DNA of 64,000 nucleotides from NCBI GenBank assembly GCA_965248915.1, contig OZ252216.1, positions 744,001 to 808,000 on the forward strand. Reading direction: 5' to 3'. The notes beneath the pieces are model-generated. The model made no database searches and was not told where the DNA came from. It saw only the letters and a list, made by a program, of their open reading frames with translations. This DNA comes from CBDFLA01 sp965248915 (GTDB lineage Bacteria; Pseudomonadota; Alphaproteobacteria; M2410). The position numbers were made by a program, and so were the translations under genes. Shown in pieces: positions 26,338 through 35,796 of the stretch (position 1 is the first letter of the stretch; each line of letters starts with the position of its first letter).

Positions 26338-28614
26338 TCAGGGGGTTTTGAGCGAAGGTTGGGAATTTGCCGTTGATTCAGAGCGGTCTCGTCTTGAGGC
26401 CCAGCGCCTTTTCAGCTTTCGCCAGTTCATAGCGACCAACATAGCAATGTGGTGCCCGGAGTTAATAAATCCGGCTTTGATGAGGAAACCGATGGCACTG
26501 AAGACATCCGGCGGACCATCATGGCGGTGCCAATAGTCATCCCATCGTTCACTGTCGCCGTGAACCAAACTGACGATGCGGGAGAAATCCGCCGATGATT
26601 CCGTGACAAATGAGAGGCCCACACCCCCTCCGACAGCGTCCTTATCAAGGACATGGGGGGTCCGCCGAATTGAAAGTTCAACGGAGGGCGCGCGGCTTCG
26701 TTCCGGCACCTCGAGAATACCCTCAGTCGCGGTTTCGAGGTCCGGCAACGGTGTGTCGAGATCCGGGACGAAACGTGCACCGCCCATAGACATGTCTGTG
26801 AGCCGTCCCTTGACCTCTATACTCCCTAACTTGAGAACCGAGGCGACTGAGGCAGGCATGCGTGGGTTTAAACGAATTTGCCGCCGCTCCATCAAAGTTC
26901 CAAGGGCCATGAGCAACGACAAGAAATTGAGCGTGTTCCACAGTCCGGTTACGAGCACCACCTCCCGCTGAGCCGGGAAGTTGATCCATCGATACCCTGC
27001 AAAGACAAAAGCCAATGTCACCAAAAAGAACACGAGGTAGAAAGGGGTGGAGAGAGGAGATACGAAGTCTTCATCCAGTTTTTCCCCTTTCGGAGTGACA
27101 AGAAATTTTTGACCTCTCGGATTAATGAAAGTGCGCAAGACCGCAGGCAACGCGTAAAGGGATTGCATGATCTCGTACACCGCGCCAACGAAAGGCCACC
27201 GCACGTTTCCAAACATGATCGTAGCATAGACCATAGATCCGACAAAGTGCGGTATCGTATAGATCAAAAATTCTATACCGGAAACATTGTAGACATGCAG
27301 ACCAAAGAAAAGGAAAGCGAGTGGGCCGATCAAAAATATAAAGCGAGCGATCGGGAACAACCAATAGAGACAGCTTGAAAGATATCCCATCCTCTGCCCG
27401 AACGAGAGCCCAGGCATAAGCAACGGGTTTTTGAGCAACAAGATTTGCAGCATGCCCTGCGCCCAGCGCGTACGCTGTACCACCAACCCAGAGAATGTTT
27501 CTGGCGCGAGACCCGCAACCATTGGACGTGTCACATAGGCGCTATGCCAGCCTCTTGCATGTAAATGAAGGGCGGTCTCAGCGTCTTCAGTAATAGATTC
27601 TGTGCACAAGCCATTCGTTTCTTCCAATGCCGTCCGTCTCAAAATCGCCGCGGATCCACAGAAAAAGGCGGCGTCCCAAAAATCCAAGCCACGTTGGATC
27701 TTGCGGTAGAACATTTCATTCTCACTAGGCATCCGGCGATAGGTGCCTAGGTTACGCTCGAGTGGATCCGCATTGATCATGAAATGAGGTGTTTGCACCA
27801 GGAAGAGGCGTTTCTTTTTTTGGAATTGCCCAACCGTTCTCTTCAATATGTCTGACGTCGGAACATGGTCAGCGTCTAAGGTCAAAATAAGGTCGGCCTC
27901 AGTCTGCTGGAAGGCGTGATTGAAGTTCCCAGCCTTAGCATGATCATTCAATTCTCGGGTGCGGTAGCTGGCACCAAATTGGGAGGCGATATTTTTGATC
28001 AGGCGTTGACGTTCAATTGCAGCTTCTCGAGCGCTCACATCTGACTGTGTGATTTTCGCAGTGGTGCCGCCGTCATCGAGGATATGCACATTGAATTTGT
28101 CTTCAGGATAGTCAATCTGACATGCCGCCGCGACGGTGATAGCCAGGAGCTCTGGAGCTTCATCGTAAGTGGGAATGAAAACGTCGACGCTTGGCAGATC
28201 ATCCATATCCGGCTCAATGAAGTCATCATCTTTGCGAAGCGGTGCGACATTGACAAAGAGACCCAAGGCAAACAGTAGGAAACCAAACAACTCCGCGAAG
28301 TAGAGAAGCATCATCGCCGCAAAGCTAATGGGGTCTTCAAATCCGAGGGTTTCGAATGTGCGCCAAATGAAGTAACGCAGGCTCAAGACCGTAAGGAGCG
28401 CCAGATAAACGAGCTTGCCATAGGTCTGTTCACGGAACTGATTGACGACGATCAGGCCGGCATAGACCGATAGGACCAAAAAAGTCTGGGTAACAAGATC
28501 CGTTGGCAGGGCGGCCAAGAAAATGTAGACAGCCAGACAGGCCAACAAGGTGGCAATGTAAATCGTTTGCCGACTGGCTGAAATTATGGAAAAAGAACGA
28601 CCACTCACAGTCAT
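26338..28614 (-). CDS. bcsA: Cellulose synthase catalytic subunit BcsA with PilZ domain
   Basis: A 758-residue family-2 glycosyltransferase from ATG 28614, preceded by AAGG; the frame is open to GTG 28638. About four helices precede the catalytic domain, which has DVFIPTYDE near 144, LDDGG at 179-183, the UDP/metal-binding DADH at 247-250, the catalytic TED at 342-344 and the glucan-holding QRTRW at 380-384. Further helices follow, then a PilZ domain with RRQIR (577-581) and DMSMGG (607-612), the cyclic-di-GMP contacts. It polymerises UDP-glucose to cellulose at the inner membrane and should need cyclic di-GMP. It is the first gene of bcsA-bcsB-bcsC; no bcsZ endoglucanase is present. Confidence 0.95.
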   Translation of the reverse strand: MTVSGRSFSIISASRQTIYIATLLACLAVYIFLAALPTDLVTQTFLVLSVYAGLIVVNQFREQTYGKLVYLALLTVLSLRYFIWRTFETLGFEDPISFAAMMLLYFAELFGFLLFALGLFVNVAPLRKDDDFIEPDMDDLPSVDVFIPTYDEAPELLAITVAAACQIDYPEDKFNVHILDDGGTTAKITQSDVSAREAAIERQRLIKNIASQFGASYRTRELNDHAKAGNFNHAFQQTEADLILTLDADHVPTSDILKRTVGQFQKKKRLFLVQTPHFMINADPLERNLGTYRRMPSENEMFYRKIQRGLDFWDAAFFCGSAAILRRTALEETNGLCTESITEDAETALHLHARGWHSAYVTRPMVAGLAPETFSGLVVQRTRWAQGMLQILLLKNPLLMPGLSFGQRMGYLSSCLYWLFPIARFIFLIGPLAFLFFGLHVYNVSGIEFLIYTIPHFVGSMVYATIMFGNVRWPFVGAVYEIMQSLYALPAVLRTFINPRGQKFLVTPKGEKLDEDFVSPLSTPFYLVFFLVTLAFVFAGYRWINFPAQREVVLVTGLWNTLNFLSLLMALGTLMERRQIRLNPRMPASVASVLKLGSIEVKGRLTDMSMGGARFVPDLDTPLPDLETATEGILEVPERSRAPSVELSIRRTPHVLDKDAVGGGVGLSFVTESSADFSRIVSLVHGDSERWDDYWHRHDGPPDVFSAIGFLIKAGFINSGHHIAMLVAMNWRKLKRRWASRRDRSESTANSQPSLKTP

Positions 28615-28751
28615 GCATGCCTTGTTTGGTCTAACCACTCGAATCGCAGGTCTGAAGATGGCTTAAACAAAGTTAAGAATCATTTATGCCGGCAATATAA
28701 GTATACATGTGCCCCTGTGGGCATGACGATATCCAGGAGCTAAGCTTTCCC

Positions 28752-29132
28752 ATGGTTATGGAAGCACGCATCAAGACCGAGTTTTGGGTCAAGGCACTCA
28801 TTCGTCGATGTGCCATGGAAGGCGCCATGGCCATGATTGCGCGCAAGGGGGAGCCCAGCGCTGGCGCGGTTTTGGTCAAAGTGAATTCTCTCGACGGGAT
28901 GGCCTATGTTCTGTCTCAATCCATCGACATGGACGGCAAAACTATTTGGCTCCGCGTCTCGGGCGAAGAAGACACGCCAGAAGCGAAAGTCGAAGAATAT
29001 GTCACGCGCTCAGTCGCCAGGGATCCTGACATTTGGGTAGTTGAAATCGAGGATCGCGAGGGGCGTCATTTCCTGACCGAACCCGTTGAAGGTGAAGGCT
29101 CTCGGGTCCAATGGCCCCAAAGCTTCCAATAG
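28752..29132 (+). CDS. DUF1491 family protein
   Basis: About 126 residues from ATG 28752 (other in-frame ATGs at 28707 and 28758). It has the DUF1491 pattern: ARIKTEFWVKALIRRC at the start, a GAVLVKVNSLDG strand pair, and RDPDIWVVEIEDREGR near the end. The fold is predicted to be a small soluble alpha/beta domain of unknown function found in Alphaproteobacteria. An AGGAG lies at 28735-28739. It is followed 81 bases later by prfC and may share a transcript with it. Confidence 0.75.
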   Translation: MVMEARIKTEFWVKALIRRCAMEGAMAMIARKGEPSAGAVLVKVNSLDGMAYVLSQSIDMDGKTIWLRVSGEEDTPEAKVEEYVTRSVARDPDIWVVEIEDREGRHFLTEPVEGEGSRVQWPQSFQ

Positions 29133-29213
29133 GCACAAAAAGTGTGTATGAGGCCGGGCTGGCCGCTTGGCGGTGAACAGCAATCCGAACCGTAAAGCGA
29201 GGAGTAAAGAGCG

Positions 29214-30827
29214 ATGGCAGACGTCGCCGCGCCATCCAAGGGGCAGACCCAGCAATCAGAACTGGCCAGACAAGCTGGCCAAAGGCGTACCTTTGCGATT
29301 ATTTCCCACCCTGATGCGGGTAAAACCACGCTAACCGAAAACCTGTTGCTGCTTGGCGGTGCCATTCACCTCGCTGGCGAAGTAAAGGCGCGAGGTGAAG
29401 CCAGACGTGCGAGATCCGACTGGATGAAGATCGAGCAGCAAAGAGGCATTTCGGTCACTGCTTCTGTCATGACATTTGAGTTTGACGGCGTGACCTGCAA
29501 TCTGCTCGACACACCAGGACATGAGGACTTCAGTGAAGATACGTACCGGACGCTGACCGCGGCTGATTCCGCCATCATGGTGATCGACGCGGCAAAAGGC
29601 ATTGAGGCGCAAACGTTAAAGCTCTTTGAAGTTTGTCGGCTCCGCGATATTCCCATCATTACATTGATCAACAAGATCGACCGTGAGGCGCGCGACCCCT
29701 TCGAGTTGATGGACGAGATCGCCGACACTTTGGCCCTTGATACCGTGCCCTTTTCTTGGCCGGCAGGCATGGGCAATCAACTCAAGGGAATTTGTGACCT
29801 AAGGCGCAACGAATTCATTCCATACGAAAAGGCTGGCGACCCGAAAGATCCTATTCCGTTCAACATAGAACGTGACACGCCGCTTCCCATCAATGGGGAC
29901 GTTGAAGCGACATTGAGAGAAGAAGTTGAGTTGGTCCGCGAGGCCTGTCCGGATTTCAATCTTCAGTCCTATCGCGACGGTCATATGACGCCGGTGTTTT
30001 TTGGCAGTGCTTTGAGGCAGTTTGGAATACGTCCGCTTCTCAACGCGGTAGCTGAATGCTCTCCACCACCTCGTCCGCAAGCCACGCAAACCAGGACCAT
30101 TGAACCTGATGAGAAGAGTGTCGCCGGTTTTGTTTTCAAGGTTCAGGCGAACATGGATCCAAACCACCGTGACCGCGTCGCTTTTATGAGAGTTTGTTCG
30201 GGTAATTTCAAGCGCGGCATGAAACTCAAGCAATCAGGAACCGGAAAGGCGATCGGTATTCACAATCCGATTTTGTTTTTTGCGCAAAGTCGAGAACTTG
30301 CCGAAGAGGCCTGGCCTGGCGACATAATTGGCATTCCCAACCACGGCACACTCCGGGTTGGTGACACGTTGAGCGAGAGCGGGGATCTAAAGTTCACAGG
30401 CATCCCCAATTTTGCGCCGGAGATCTTACGCCGCATTCGGTTAGGTGACCCCATGAAACAAAAGCATTTGCGCCGCGCTCTTGAGAGCCTGGCGGAGGAA
30501 GGCGTAACCCAGGTCTTCAAACCAGCCATTGGGTCAAACTGGATCGTGGGGGTTGTTGGTCAGTTGCAGCTTGAAGTTCTGTCCGGCCGCATTGAGGCTG
30601 AATATGGCCTCAAGATTGATTTCGAAGCAGCACCATTTGAGACGGCAAGGTGGGTTTCGTCAAAAGACGAAGCCGAACTAAAGAAATTTGAAGGCACACA
30701 ACGAAGTGCGATGGCCGAAGACCGCGATGGCAATCCTGTATTTTTAGCAAAGAGTGAGTGGGAAGTTGGATATGTGGCCGACAAGTGGGAAAGCATCAAG
30801 TTTTCCAAGGTCTGTGAACGACACTAG
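29214..30827 (+). CDS. prfC: Peptide chain release factor 3
   Basis: A 537-residue translational GTPase. G1 is SHPDAGKTTLTE (residues 31-42), switch regions include QQRGISVTASVM, G3 is DTPGHEDFSEDT and G4 is NKIDREARDP. The C-terminal segments GNFKRGMKLKQSGTGKAI and FKPAIGSNWIVGVVGQLQLEVL distinguish RF3 from EF-G. RF3 recycles RF1/RF2 from the ribosome after peptide release. The length is normal and the start ATG 29214 follows GGAG. It precedes the MscS gene by 14 bases. Confidence 0.95.
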   Translation: MADVAAPSKGQTQQSELARQAGQRRTFAIISHPDAGKTTLTENLLLLGGAIHLAGEVKARGEARRARSDWMKIEQQRGISVTASVMTFEFDGVTCNLLDTPGHEDFSEDTYRTLTAADSAIMVIDAAKGIEAQTLKLFEVCRLRDIPIITLINKIDREARDPFELMDEIADTLALDTVPFSWPAGMGNQLKGICDLRRNEFIPYEKAGDPKDPIPFNIERDTPLPINGDVEATLREEVELVREACPDFNLQSYRDGHMTPVFFGSALRQFGIRPLLNAVAECSPPPRPQATQTRTIEPDEKSVAGFVFKVQANMDPNHRDRVAFMRVCSGNFKRGMKLKQSGTGKAIGIHNPILFFAQSRELAEEAWPGDIIGIPNHGTLRVGDTLSESGDLKFTGIPNFAPEILRRIRLGDPMKQKHLRRALESLAEEGVTQVFKPAIGSNWIVGVVGQLQLEVLSGRIEAEYGLKIDFEAAPFETARWVSSKDEAELKKFEGTQRSAMAEDRDGNPVFLAKSEWEVGYVADKWESIKFSKVCERH

Positions 30828-30841
30828 AGCAGGTATTTGCA

Positions 30842-32044
30842 ATGAACGATGAAACAGCAACCGCAATGGCGGGTGAATTGTGCGGCGAGATTGACGGAAC
30901 GTGGCAAAAACTCTTCTGCCATTCCGGGCAAGCTTGGCATCAATCTCTGTTTGGATTGTCAGTCGGCGAGATGATTATCGCTTTAGCGATCTTCCTCGGA
31001 TTCTTGATCATTCGACGTCTCTTTTCAAAATTCGTCATCGCAACCGCTAAGAGACTCACCCGTCGAACCGAGACAAAACTCGATGACGAGATATTTGACT
31101 CAATCGAGCACCCCGTTTCGTTTTTACCGATCATCATGGGCGTCTTCTTCACCGGCGAGTATCTGATCAATGCTCAGCCCGTGCTCGCCGATCCTTGGTC
31201 GGACATCCTGGCGCGCGTCGTTCAATCAATGATAACGATCGCCATATTTTGGGCCTTACACAACGCGGTGGAACCAGCCTCCCATCTTCTCAAAAAACTT
31301 GAGAGTGTATTGAGCCGCCCAATGATGGAGTGGCTGGTCAAGGCGGCGCGGGTTCTCTTCATACTTCTCGGTTCCGGTGCGGTCTTGGAACTCTGGGGAA
31401 TTCCGGTTGGACCGTTGCTGGCCTCTCTCGGACTTTTCGGTGTGGCCGTCGCCTTAGGGGCGCAAGATCTTTTCCGAAACCTCATTGGCGGACTGTCGAT
31501 CCTCATCGAGCGCCGATTTCATCCTGGCGATTGGATATTGGTCGACGGTGTTGTCGAAGGGACCGTTGAGCACATTGGATTTCGGTCAACCCACGTGCGC
31601 CGGTTCGACAAGGCACCCGTCTTTGTTCCAAATGATGTGCTGTCGAATACAGCCGTCACAAATTTCAGTGAAATGACCCACCGTCGCATCTATTGGAAGA
31701 TTGGTATCGAGTACCGCACAACGGTTGATCAGCTTCGCCAGATTAGAGATGGCATCGAAACCTATGTGCTTGAGAACAAGGCTTACGCCGACCCGAATGA
31801 GGTTGCGACTTTTGTGCGCATCGACAGTTTCAACGATTCTTCAATCGACATCATGCTCTATTGTTTCACCATCACCACCAACTGGGGGGAGTGGTTGGAA
31901 ATCAAAGAAGAGCTGGCTTACCAAATTAAGAACATCGTGGAAGGTGCTGGTTCAGGTTTCGCTTTCCCAAGTCAGTCTCTCTATGTGGAGCAATTGCCAG
32001 GACAAGGCCCCGAGGTCTTCGTTCCACCGTCTGGTGGCGAATGA
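30842..32044 (+). CDS. MscS family mechanosensitive channel
   Basis: A 400-residue inner-membrane protein with about five hydrophobic helices. The pore-lining helix region LLASLGLFGVAVALGAQDLFRNLIGG, rich in Gly and Ala, is followed by the beta domain start SILIERRFHPGDWILVDG and VEHIGFRSTHVRRFD, as in MscS. It would release solutes on hypo-osmotic shock, which fits a salt-exposed organism. It follows prfC by 14 bases and is probably cotranscribed with it. Confidence 0.9.
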   Translation: MNDETATAMAGELCGEIDGTWQKLFCHSGQAWHQSLFGLSVGEMIIALAIFLGFLIIRRLFSKFVIATAKRLTRRTETKLDDEIFDSIEHPVSFLPIIMGVFFTGEYLINAQPVLADPWSDILARVVQSMITIAIFWALHNAVEPASHLLKKLESVLSRPMMEWLVKAARVLFILLGSGAVLELWGIPVGPLLASLGLFGVAVALGAQDLFRNLIGGLSILIERRFHPGDWILVDGVVEGTVEHIGFRSTHVRRFDKAPVFVPNDVLSNTAVTNFSEMTHRRIYWKIGIEYRTTVDQLRQIRDGIETYVLENKAYADPNEVATFVRIDSFNDSSIDIMLYCFTITTNWGEWLEIKEELAYQIKNIVEGAGSGFAFPSQSLYVEQLPGQGPEVFVPPSGGE

Positions 32045-32076
32045 GGAAGAGGCGGTAAGTGCTTGTATTGATGCGA

Positions 32077-32084
32077 TTAACCAT
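32077..32084 (+). promoter_or_regulatory. CtrA-like half-site (TTAACCAT) upstream of the 32.2 kb gene
   Basis: TTAACCAT lies 90 bases before the start of the unknown gene at 32174, in the gap after the MscS gene. This is a second intergenic copy of the octamer found before bcsB. Chance occurrence cannot be excluded. Confidence 0.25.
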
Positions 32085-32173
32085 ACAGTCCACTTGAAAA
32101 TGCGCGCGAATTGGCTAGGCTCTATTCTCAGGGTGTAAATGGGAAGATGAGTTGTGTTAGGGGTAAGCGTTAA

Positions 32174-33136
32174 ATGTTGGGTAATCGGATCGCAGTAATC
32201 GAGTTTCCGCAGGGGTATTTCGAGACATTATCTGCAGAAAACAGCGGGTTCTTAATGGGCTTCAGCGGAAAAGTAGCAGAGCTTTTGAGCGCCATTGGCG
32301 TTGGCGGTGTCAACGTGGGTCTGGTGCGTATTGCACTCATGGCGCTGGCCATAAGCCTAATCGTACTGGTATTGACCCAAATTTCAGAAAAAATTTCAAA
32401 ACGTTTGTCGCGCAAAAGCCCCGAGAAATTGGCCGGCATTCTGGTCAACAATCATGTCGCCTTTGTCGGGAAGTTCGTTGATGAAATGCAACTGGCGCTA
32501 ACCGCAGGCCCGACAGATTCTGGGTCAGGCGAAGGTCCCATGAAGTTCTTGATGGATGAGTCTGAGAGCGCTTGGGAACAAGTCGCGCAACTTGGACAAG
32601 ACAATCCTGCAGTCGAAAGGGCGCTTTCCTCATACCTCAACAGCTTGAAGCGTCTGAGTGTTATGGAGAGGGCGGTGCTTACACGCACTGATATCACATC
32701 GCTTGATACGTCCGATTTTGAGTTTCAACATCCGATCGCTGAGGCCGCCGCCGGATTGCGGGTATTGTCCCGAGCGCTTGGCCGAACGGGGGCAACAAAG
32801 AAGGACCGTCTAGCCAGATACGAGTTAACGGCACTGTCCGAAGACGCGGAAGTTATTTGGGACGAATTGAAGGCGAGAGCAGATGGCGACGATCTGATGC
32901 CGGACATTATTCTTCGCTCCCAGTCTGAAGAAGTCATTGAAGTGCCCCAGGCTGATCTCGACGACACCCCTGTGCCACATCTCCAGACCGACGACAGTCG
33001 CGAGGTGCGAAGTCATGGAGATACCTCCATTTCCGAACCGAAGATTTCCTTGAGTGAGGACAGGCCAGTTTCGGGCAAACCATCCAAGGGTGTTGTTGAA
33101 TCCGGCGCTCTTTCAGGATACGAGATTGTCGATTGA
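32174..33136 (+). CDS. Uncharacterised protein with one or two membrane segments
   Basis: A 320-residue protein I do not recognise. An N-terminal region of about 45 residues leads to the hydrophobic helix VGLVRIALMALAISLIVLVL (about 49-68), followed by a basic patch ISKRLSRKSPEK, which places the rest in the cytoplasm. Residues 75-230 look helical. The last 90 residues are acidic, Ser/Asp-rich and probably disordered. It stands between an MscS gene and a convergent DUF2336 gene, 47 bases away. No enzyme motif is visible. The start ATG 32174 has no clear ribosome-binding site. Confidence 0.7.
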   Translation: MLGNRIAVIEFPQGYFETLSAENSGFLMGFSGKVAELLSAIGVGGVNVGLVRIALMALAISLIVLVLTQISEKISKRLSRKSPEKLAGILVNNHVAFVGKFVDEMQLALTAGPTDSGSGEGPMKFLMDESESAWEQVAQLGQDNPAVERALSSYLNSLKRLSVMERAVLTRTDITSLDTSDFEFQHPIAEAAAGLRVLSRALGRTGATKKDRLARYELTALSEDAEVIWDELKARADGDDLMPDIILRSQSEEVIEVPQADLDDTPVPHLQTDDSREVRSHGDTSISEPKISLSEDRPVSGKPSKGVVESGALSGYEIVD

Positions 33137-33183
33137 CGCTCGCTCACCCGATTGACGTGGGTTCTTTCGGCGTTAGACCGCTC

Positions 33184-34233
33184 TCACGCCGCGTCATATT
33201 CTCGCGATGGGAGCGAGGTCGTGTTTCCGCGCCATAGTTGAACGACATGATAAGCAGCCGCTTGATCAAGGTTTTCATACAGAGACATCAATCGCGTGAC
33301 CTGTTGCGGCGATCTTTGCTTGGTGGGTTTCACCAACAACGCAAAGGTCGAGAATGTCGCCCGTTGGAACGACCGCGATTTGCAGACCACGGCGAGTGCT
33401 TCGGCCCCTTCGTCTTCTAAAATTCGTTGAACAAGTGCTTCATCAACATTGATAGCGTTGGCAAAGGCACTTTGAAAAGTTTCGTGATTTTCGGCGCGCA
33501 AGGTTTCAATGAGCCCTCGTTCGACTTTTGCGTCAGAAGAGGCAGCGGAACTATATTCTTGGCTCGACAAATCGTTCAATCCTCTCGAGTCAAAGTCTTC
33601 CTTCAGCTGCTGAAGGATGCGCAGTCGGTCTCCGTGAGTGACATGGAAAAACATGGCGGCCAAGTGAATCGGCAGGGTGTCGTTCTCGTCAATCAGAGTT
33701 GTAATGTCTGACCCTGACGCCGTTGTAGCGTCGACGATGTTACGAACATTGCTAACGTCTATTTGCGCGGTGTTGTTTCTTAGAAGAGACTTGATTCCAA
33801 GCATCTGACCGGATTGCACGATTGAGGCCGTCACCTTTTCACTTAAGTTTTCGCGTTCTCCGAGGGCCTCGACTTCTTCTGGCCCACGATTGCTGAGATC
33901 GGCAACAAGTTCATCATCGGTCAACCAAGCGCAATCTTTGAGAAGTGGCAGACAGACGGCAGTTTCGTCATTGAGCAGTTTCTTTGAAAGGTTATGGGGA
34001 CCGCTGTCTTGCTCCGCCAACCGTTCTGCCAAGGTTGCTCGTGCACCGACATCGACATCAAAAAGAACCGCGCCGATAACTTCGCCAAATAGATTACGTT
34101 CTTGGGTGTCAAATTCGTCGGCATTTTCAAGGTAAAGCACGGTGACCGCGTGAAACAGGTCCTGCCGCTTTTCCCCTTTTGTATTGATCGCCATAACGAC
34201 CAGCTGTTCAAGCGCCTTCAGTGTCTCGGTCAT
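33184..34233 (-). CDS. DUF2336 family protein C
   Basis: A 349-residue third member of the DUF2336 family in this window. It shows CLPLLKDCAWLTDDELVADLSNRG, then helical repeats, and the signature ILEDEGAEALAVVCKSRSF near the end, as in the two genes at 9.0-11.6 kb. It lacks the Pro-rich N-terminal tail. No membrane segment or catalytic motif is seen. It is upstream of no obvious partner; the aminotransferase gene upstream on the same strand ends 108 bases away. Function unknown. Confidence 0.8.
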   Translation of the reverse strand: MTETLKALEQLVVMAINTKGEKRQDLFHAVTVLYLENADEFDTQERNLFGEVIGAVLFDVDVGARATLAERLAEQDSGPHNLSKKLLNDETAVCLPLLKDCAWLTDDELVADLSNRGPEEVEALGERENLSEKVTASIVQSGQMLGIKSLLRNNTAQIDVSNVRNIVDATTASGSDITTLIDENDTLPIHLAAMFFHVTHGDRLRILQQLKEDFDSRGLNDLSSQEYSSAASSDAKVERGLIETLRAENHETFQSAFANAINVDEALVQRILEDEGAEALAVVCKSRSFQRATFSTFALLVKPTKQRSPQQVTRLMSLYENLDQAAAYHVVQLWRGNTTSLPSREYDAA

Positions 34234-34341
34234 GAATGCTACGCATTTCGTCAGAGTTTGCCAGCCCTAAGCATTCCCTAATTGTGTAAACAAATGGTAG
34301 TCCTGGTCAAGCAAAGTGGAAATGCCATTTCTATGCCGGTC

Positions 34342-35664
34342 TCAGAGGGTTGAAATCACATGATTGATGGCGTTTTCGAGGACATCGGCTATTTGGGACA
34401 TTTCAGTTTCCTGCAATGTGAATGCTGGACCAACGCAAATAATGTCGCGGACTTGCCCGGTACCCCCTGGGTAGAGAAACACGCCATCCGAAAGCGCCTT
34501 GCCGACGATCTTTGCTGTCACATTGGCATCCCCGGCAAATGGCTCAAGTGTGGTGCGATCTTTCAAAATTTCGATGCCCCACAAGAAACCACGGCCTCGT
34601 AATTCAGCGACATTCTCGTGAGCACGAAGCGAGCCCAATTTCTCTTCAAAGACAGGCCCCATGTCGGCAACGCGCTCAACTAAGGTTTCACGCTCAATGA
34701 TCTCGAGGACTTTTTGGGCCGCTGCGCAAGCACCAGGATGTCCACCGAAGGTGTAAAACATTGGAGCAGATCCGGTCGCAGCCATAGGGTCGACTATTTC
34801 CGATTTTGCGTAAACGCCGCCAAGCGGGGCATAGCCTCCCGCCAATCCCTTTCCGGCAATCAACAAATCGGGAATGATATCCCAATGATTGACCGCAAAC
34901 TTTGCACCTGTGCGACCAAAACCTGTCATGACTTCATCAGCAATGAGAAGGATCCCGCTCGCGTCGCAAATTTTGCGTACCAAGGGCCAATAGCTGTCAG
35001 GCGGCACAATGGCGCCACCGCTTGATCCAGTGATTGGCTCGGCAATGAAGGCGGCAATGGTCTCCGCGCCTTCACGTTCAATGGTTTCTTCAAGAGCGCG
35101 CGCTGCAGCAACCCCTGCATCTGGAAGTTCATTACTTGGTTCAAAGCGGAGGGGATAGGGGGTCGGTACTGATGGCATATTCATCAAGAGTGGTTCAAGG
35201 CCTGCGCGTCGCGCTGGATGGCCGCTGATCGACATGTTCGACAGACCGGCCCCGTGATAGGAAATATCGCGGTAAATAATCTTGGTGCGCGAAAGATCGC
35301 CTTTGGCGACATGATAGAACCGCGCCGCACGGAGGGCAGCGTCGACCGTCTCTGACCCACCACTGCCGAAATAGACTTGTGTTAATTGTTCTGGCAACCA
35401 CGCGTCGCGAAGTTGCGCAACTAATCCCTCTCTCTCAGGTGTGCCCCAGCTTGGCACCACATAGCCAGATGAGGCGGTCGCATGCGCGACGGCCTCGGCA
35501 ACCTCTTCGCGGCCATAGCCTATGTTCGCGACAATGGCGCCTCCGGCCGCGTCCAGGATCGTCTGTCCCGTGTCGAGGTGAAGGTAATGGCCCTCCGCTC
35601 TAAGGACCCTTAGGTCCATTGCAGAGGGAACGAAGTTCCAGGATTTCCTGTTTGAATCGGACAT
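34342..35664 (-). CDS. Class III aminotransferase (PLP-dependent)
   Basis: A 440-residue fold-type I enzyme. GSGGSETVDAALRAARFYH binds the cofactor phosphate, the DEVMTGFGRTG motif carries the Asp that contacts the pyridine nitrogen, and AGKGLAGGYAPLGG holds the Schiff-base lysine. The sequence fits the omega-amino acid:pyruvate or aspartate aminotransferase family annotations; the substrate is not set by these motifs. It is divergent from a flavin oxidase-like gene. Start ATG 35664. Confidence 0.9.
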   Translation of the reverse strand: MSDSNRKSWNFVPSAMDLRVLRAEGHYLHLDTGQTILDAAGGAIVANIGYGREEVAEAVAHATASSGYVVPSWGTPEREGLVAQLRDAWLPEQLTQVYFGSGGSETVDAALRAARFYHVAKGDLSRTKIIYRDISYHGAGLSNMSISGHPARRAGLEPLLMNMPSVPTPYPLRFEPSNELPDAGVAAARALEETIEREGAETIAAFIAEPITGSSGGAIVPPDSYWPLVRKICDASGILLIADEVMTGFGRTGAKFAVNHWDIIPDLLIAGKGLAGGYAPLGGVYAKSEIVDPMAATGSAPMFYTFGGHPGACAAAQKVLEIIERETLVERVADMGPVFEEKLGSLRAHENVAELRGRGFLWGIEILKDRTTLEPFAGDANVTAKIVGKALSDGVFLYPGGTGQVRDIICVGPAFTLQETEMSQIADVLENAINHVISTL

Positions 35665-35796
35665 TTGAAAACTCAGGCGTCTTTCTTGTTATGGCGGGTC
35701 AGGCAACAAACACTATTGTCACCCGCGGACTATGGCAAATCGAACCGGGCCGTGACAGACTGTTTGTTTGGCTCTTCGACGAAACTTGCGAATTCT

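Noticed and set aside
26878..27378. 166-codon plus-strand frame inside bcsA
   Set aside because: It is antisense to the BcsA transmembrane region, which explains its charged composition; there is no ribosome site.
28663..28676. TTAA-N6-TTAA upstream of bcsA as a full CtrA site
   Set aside because: The spacing is six, not the seven of the CtrA consensus, so it was not listed as a site.
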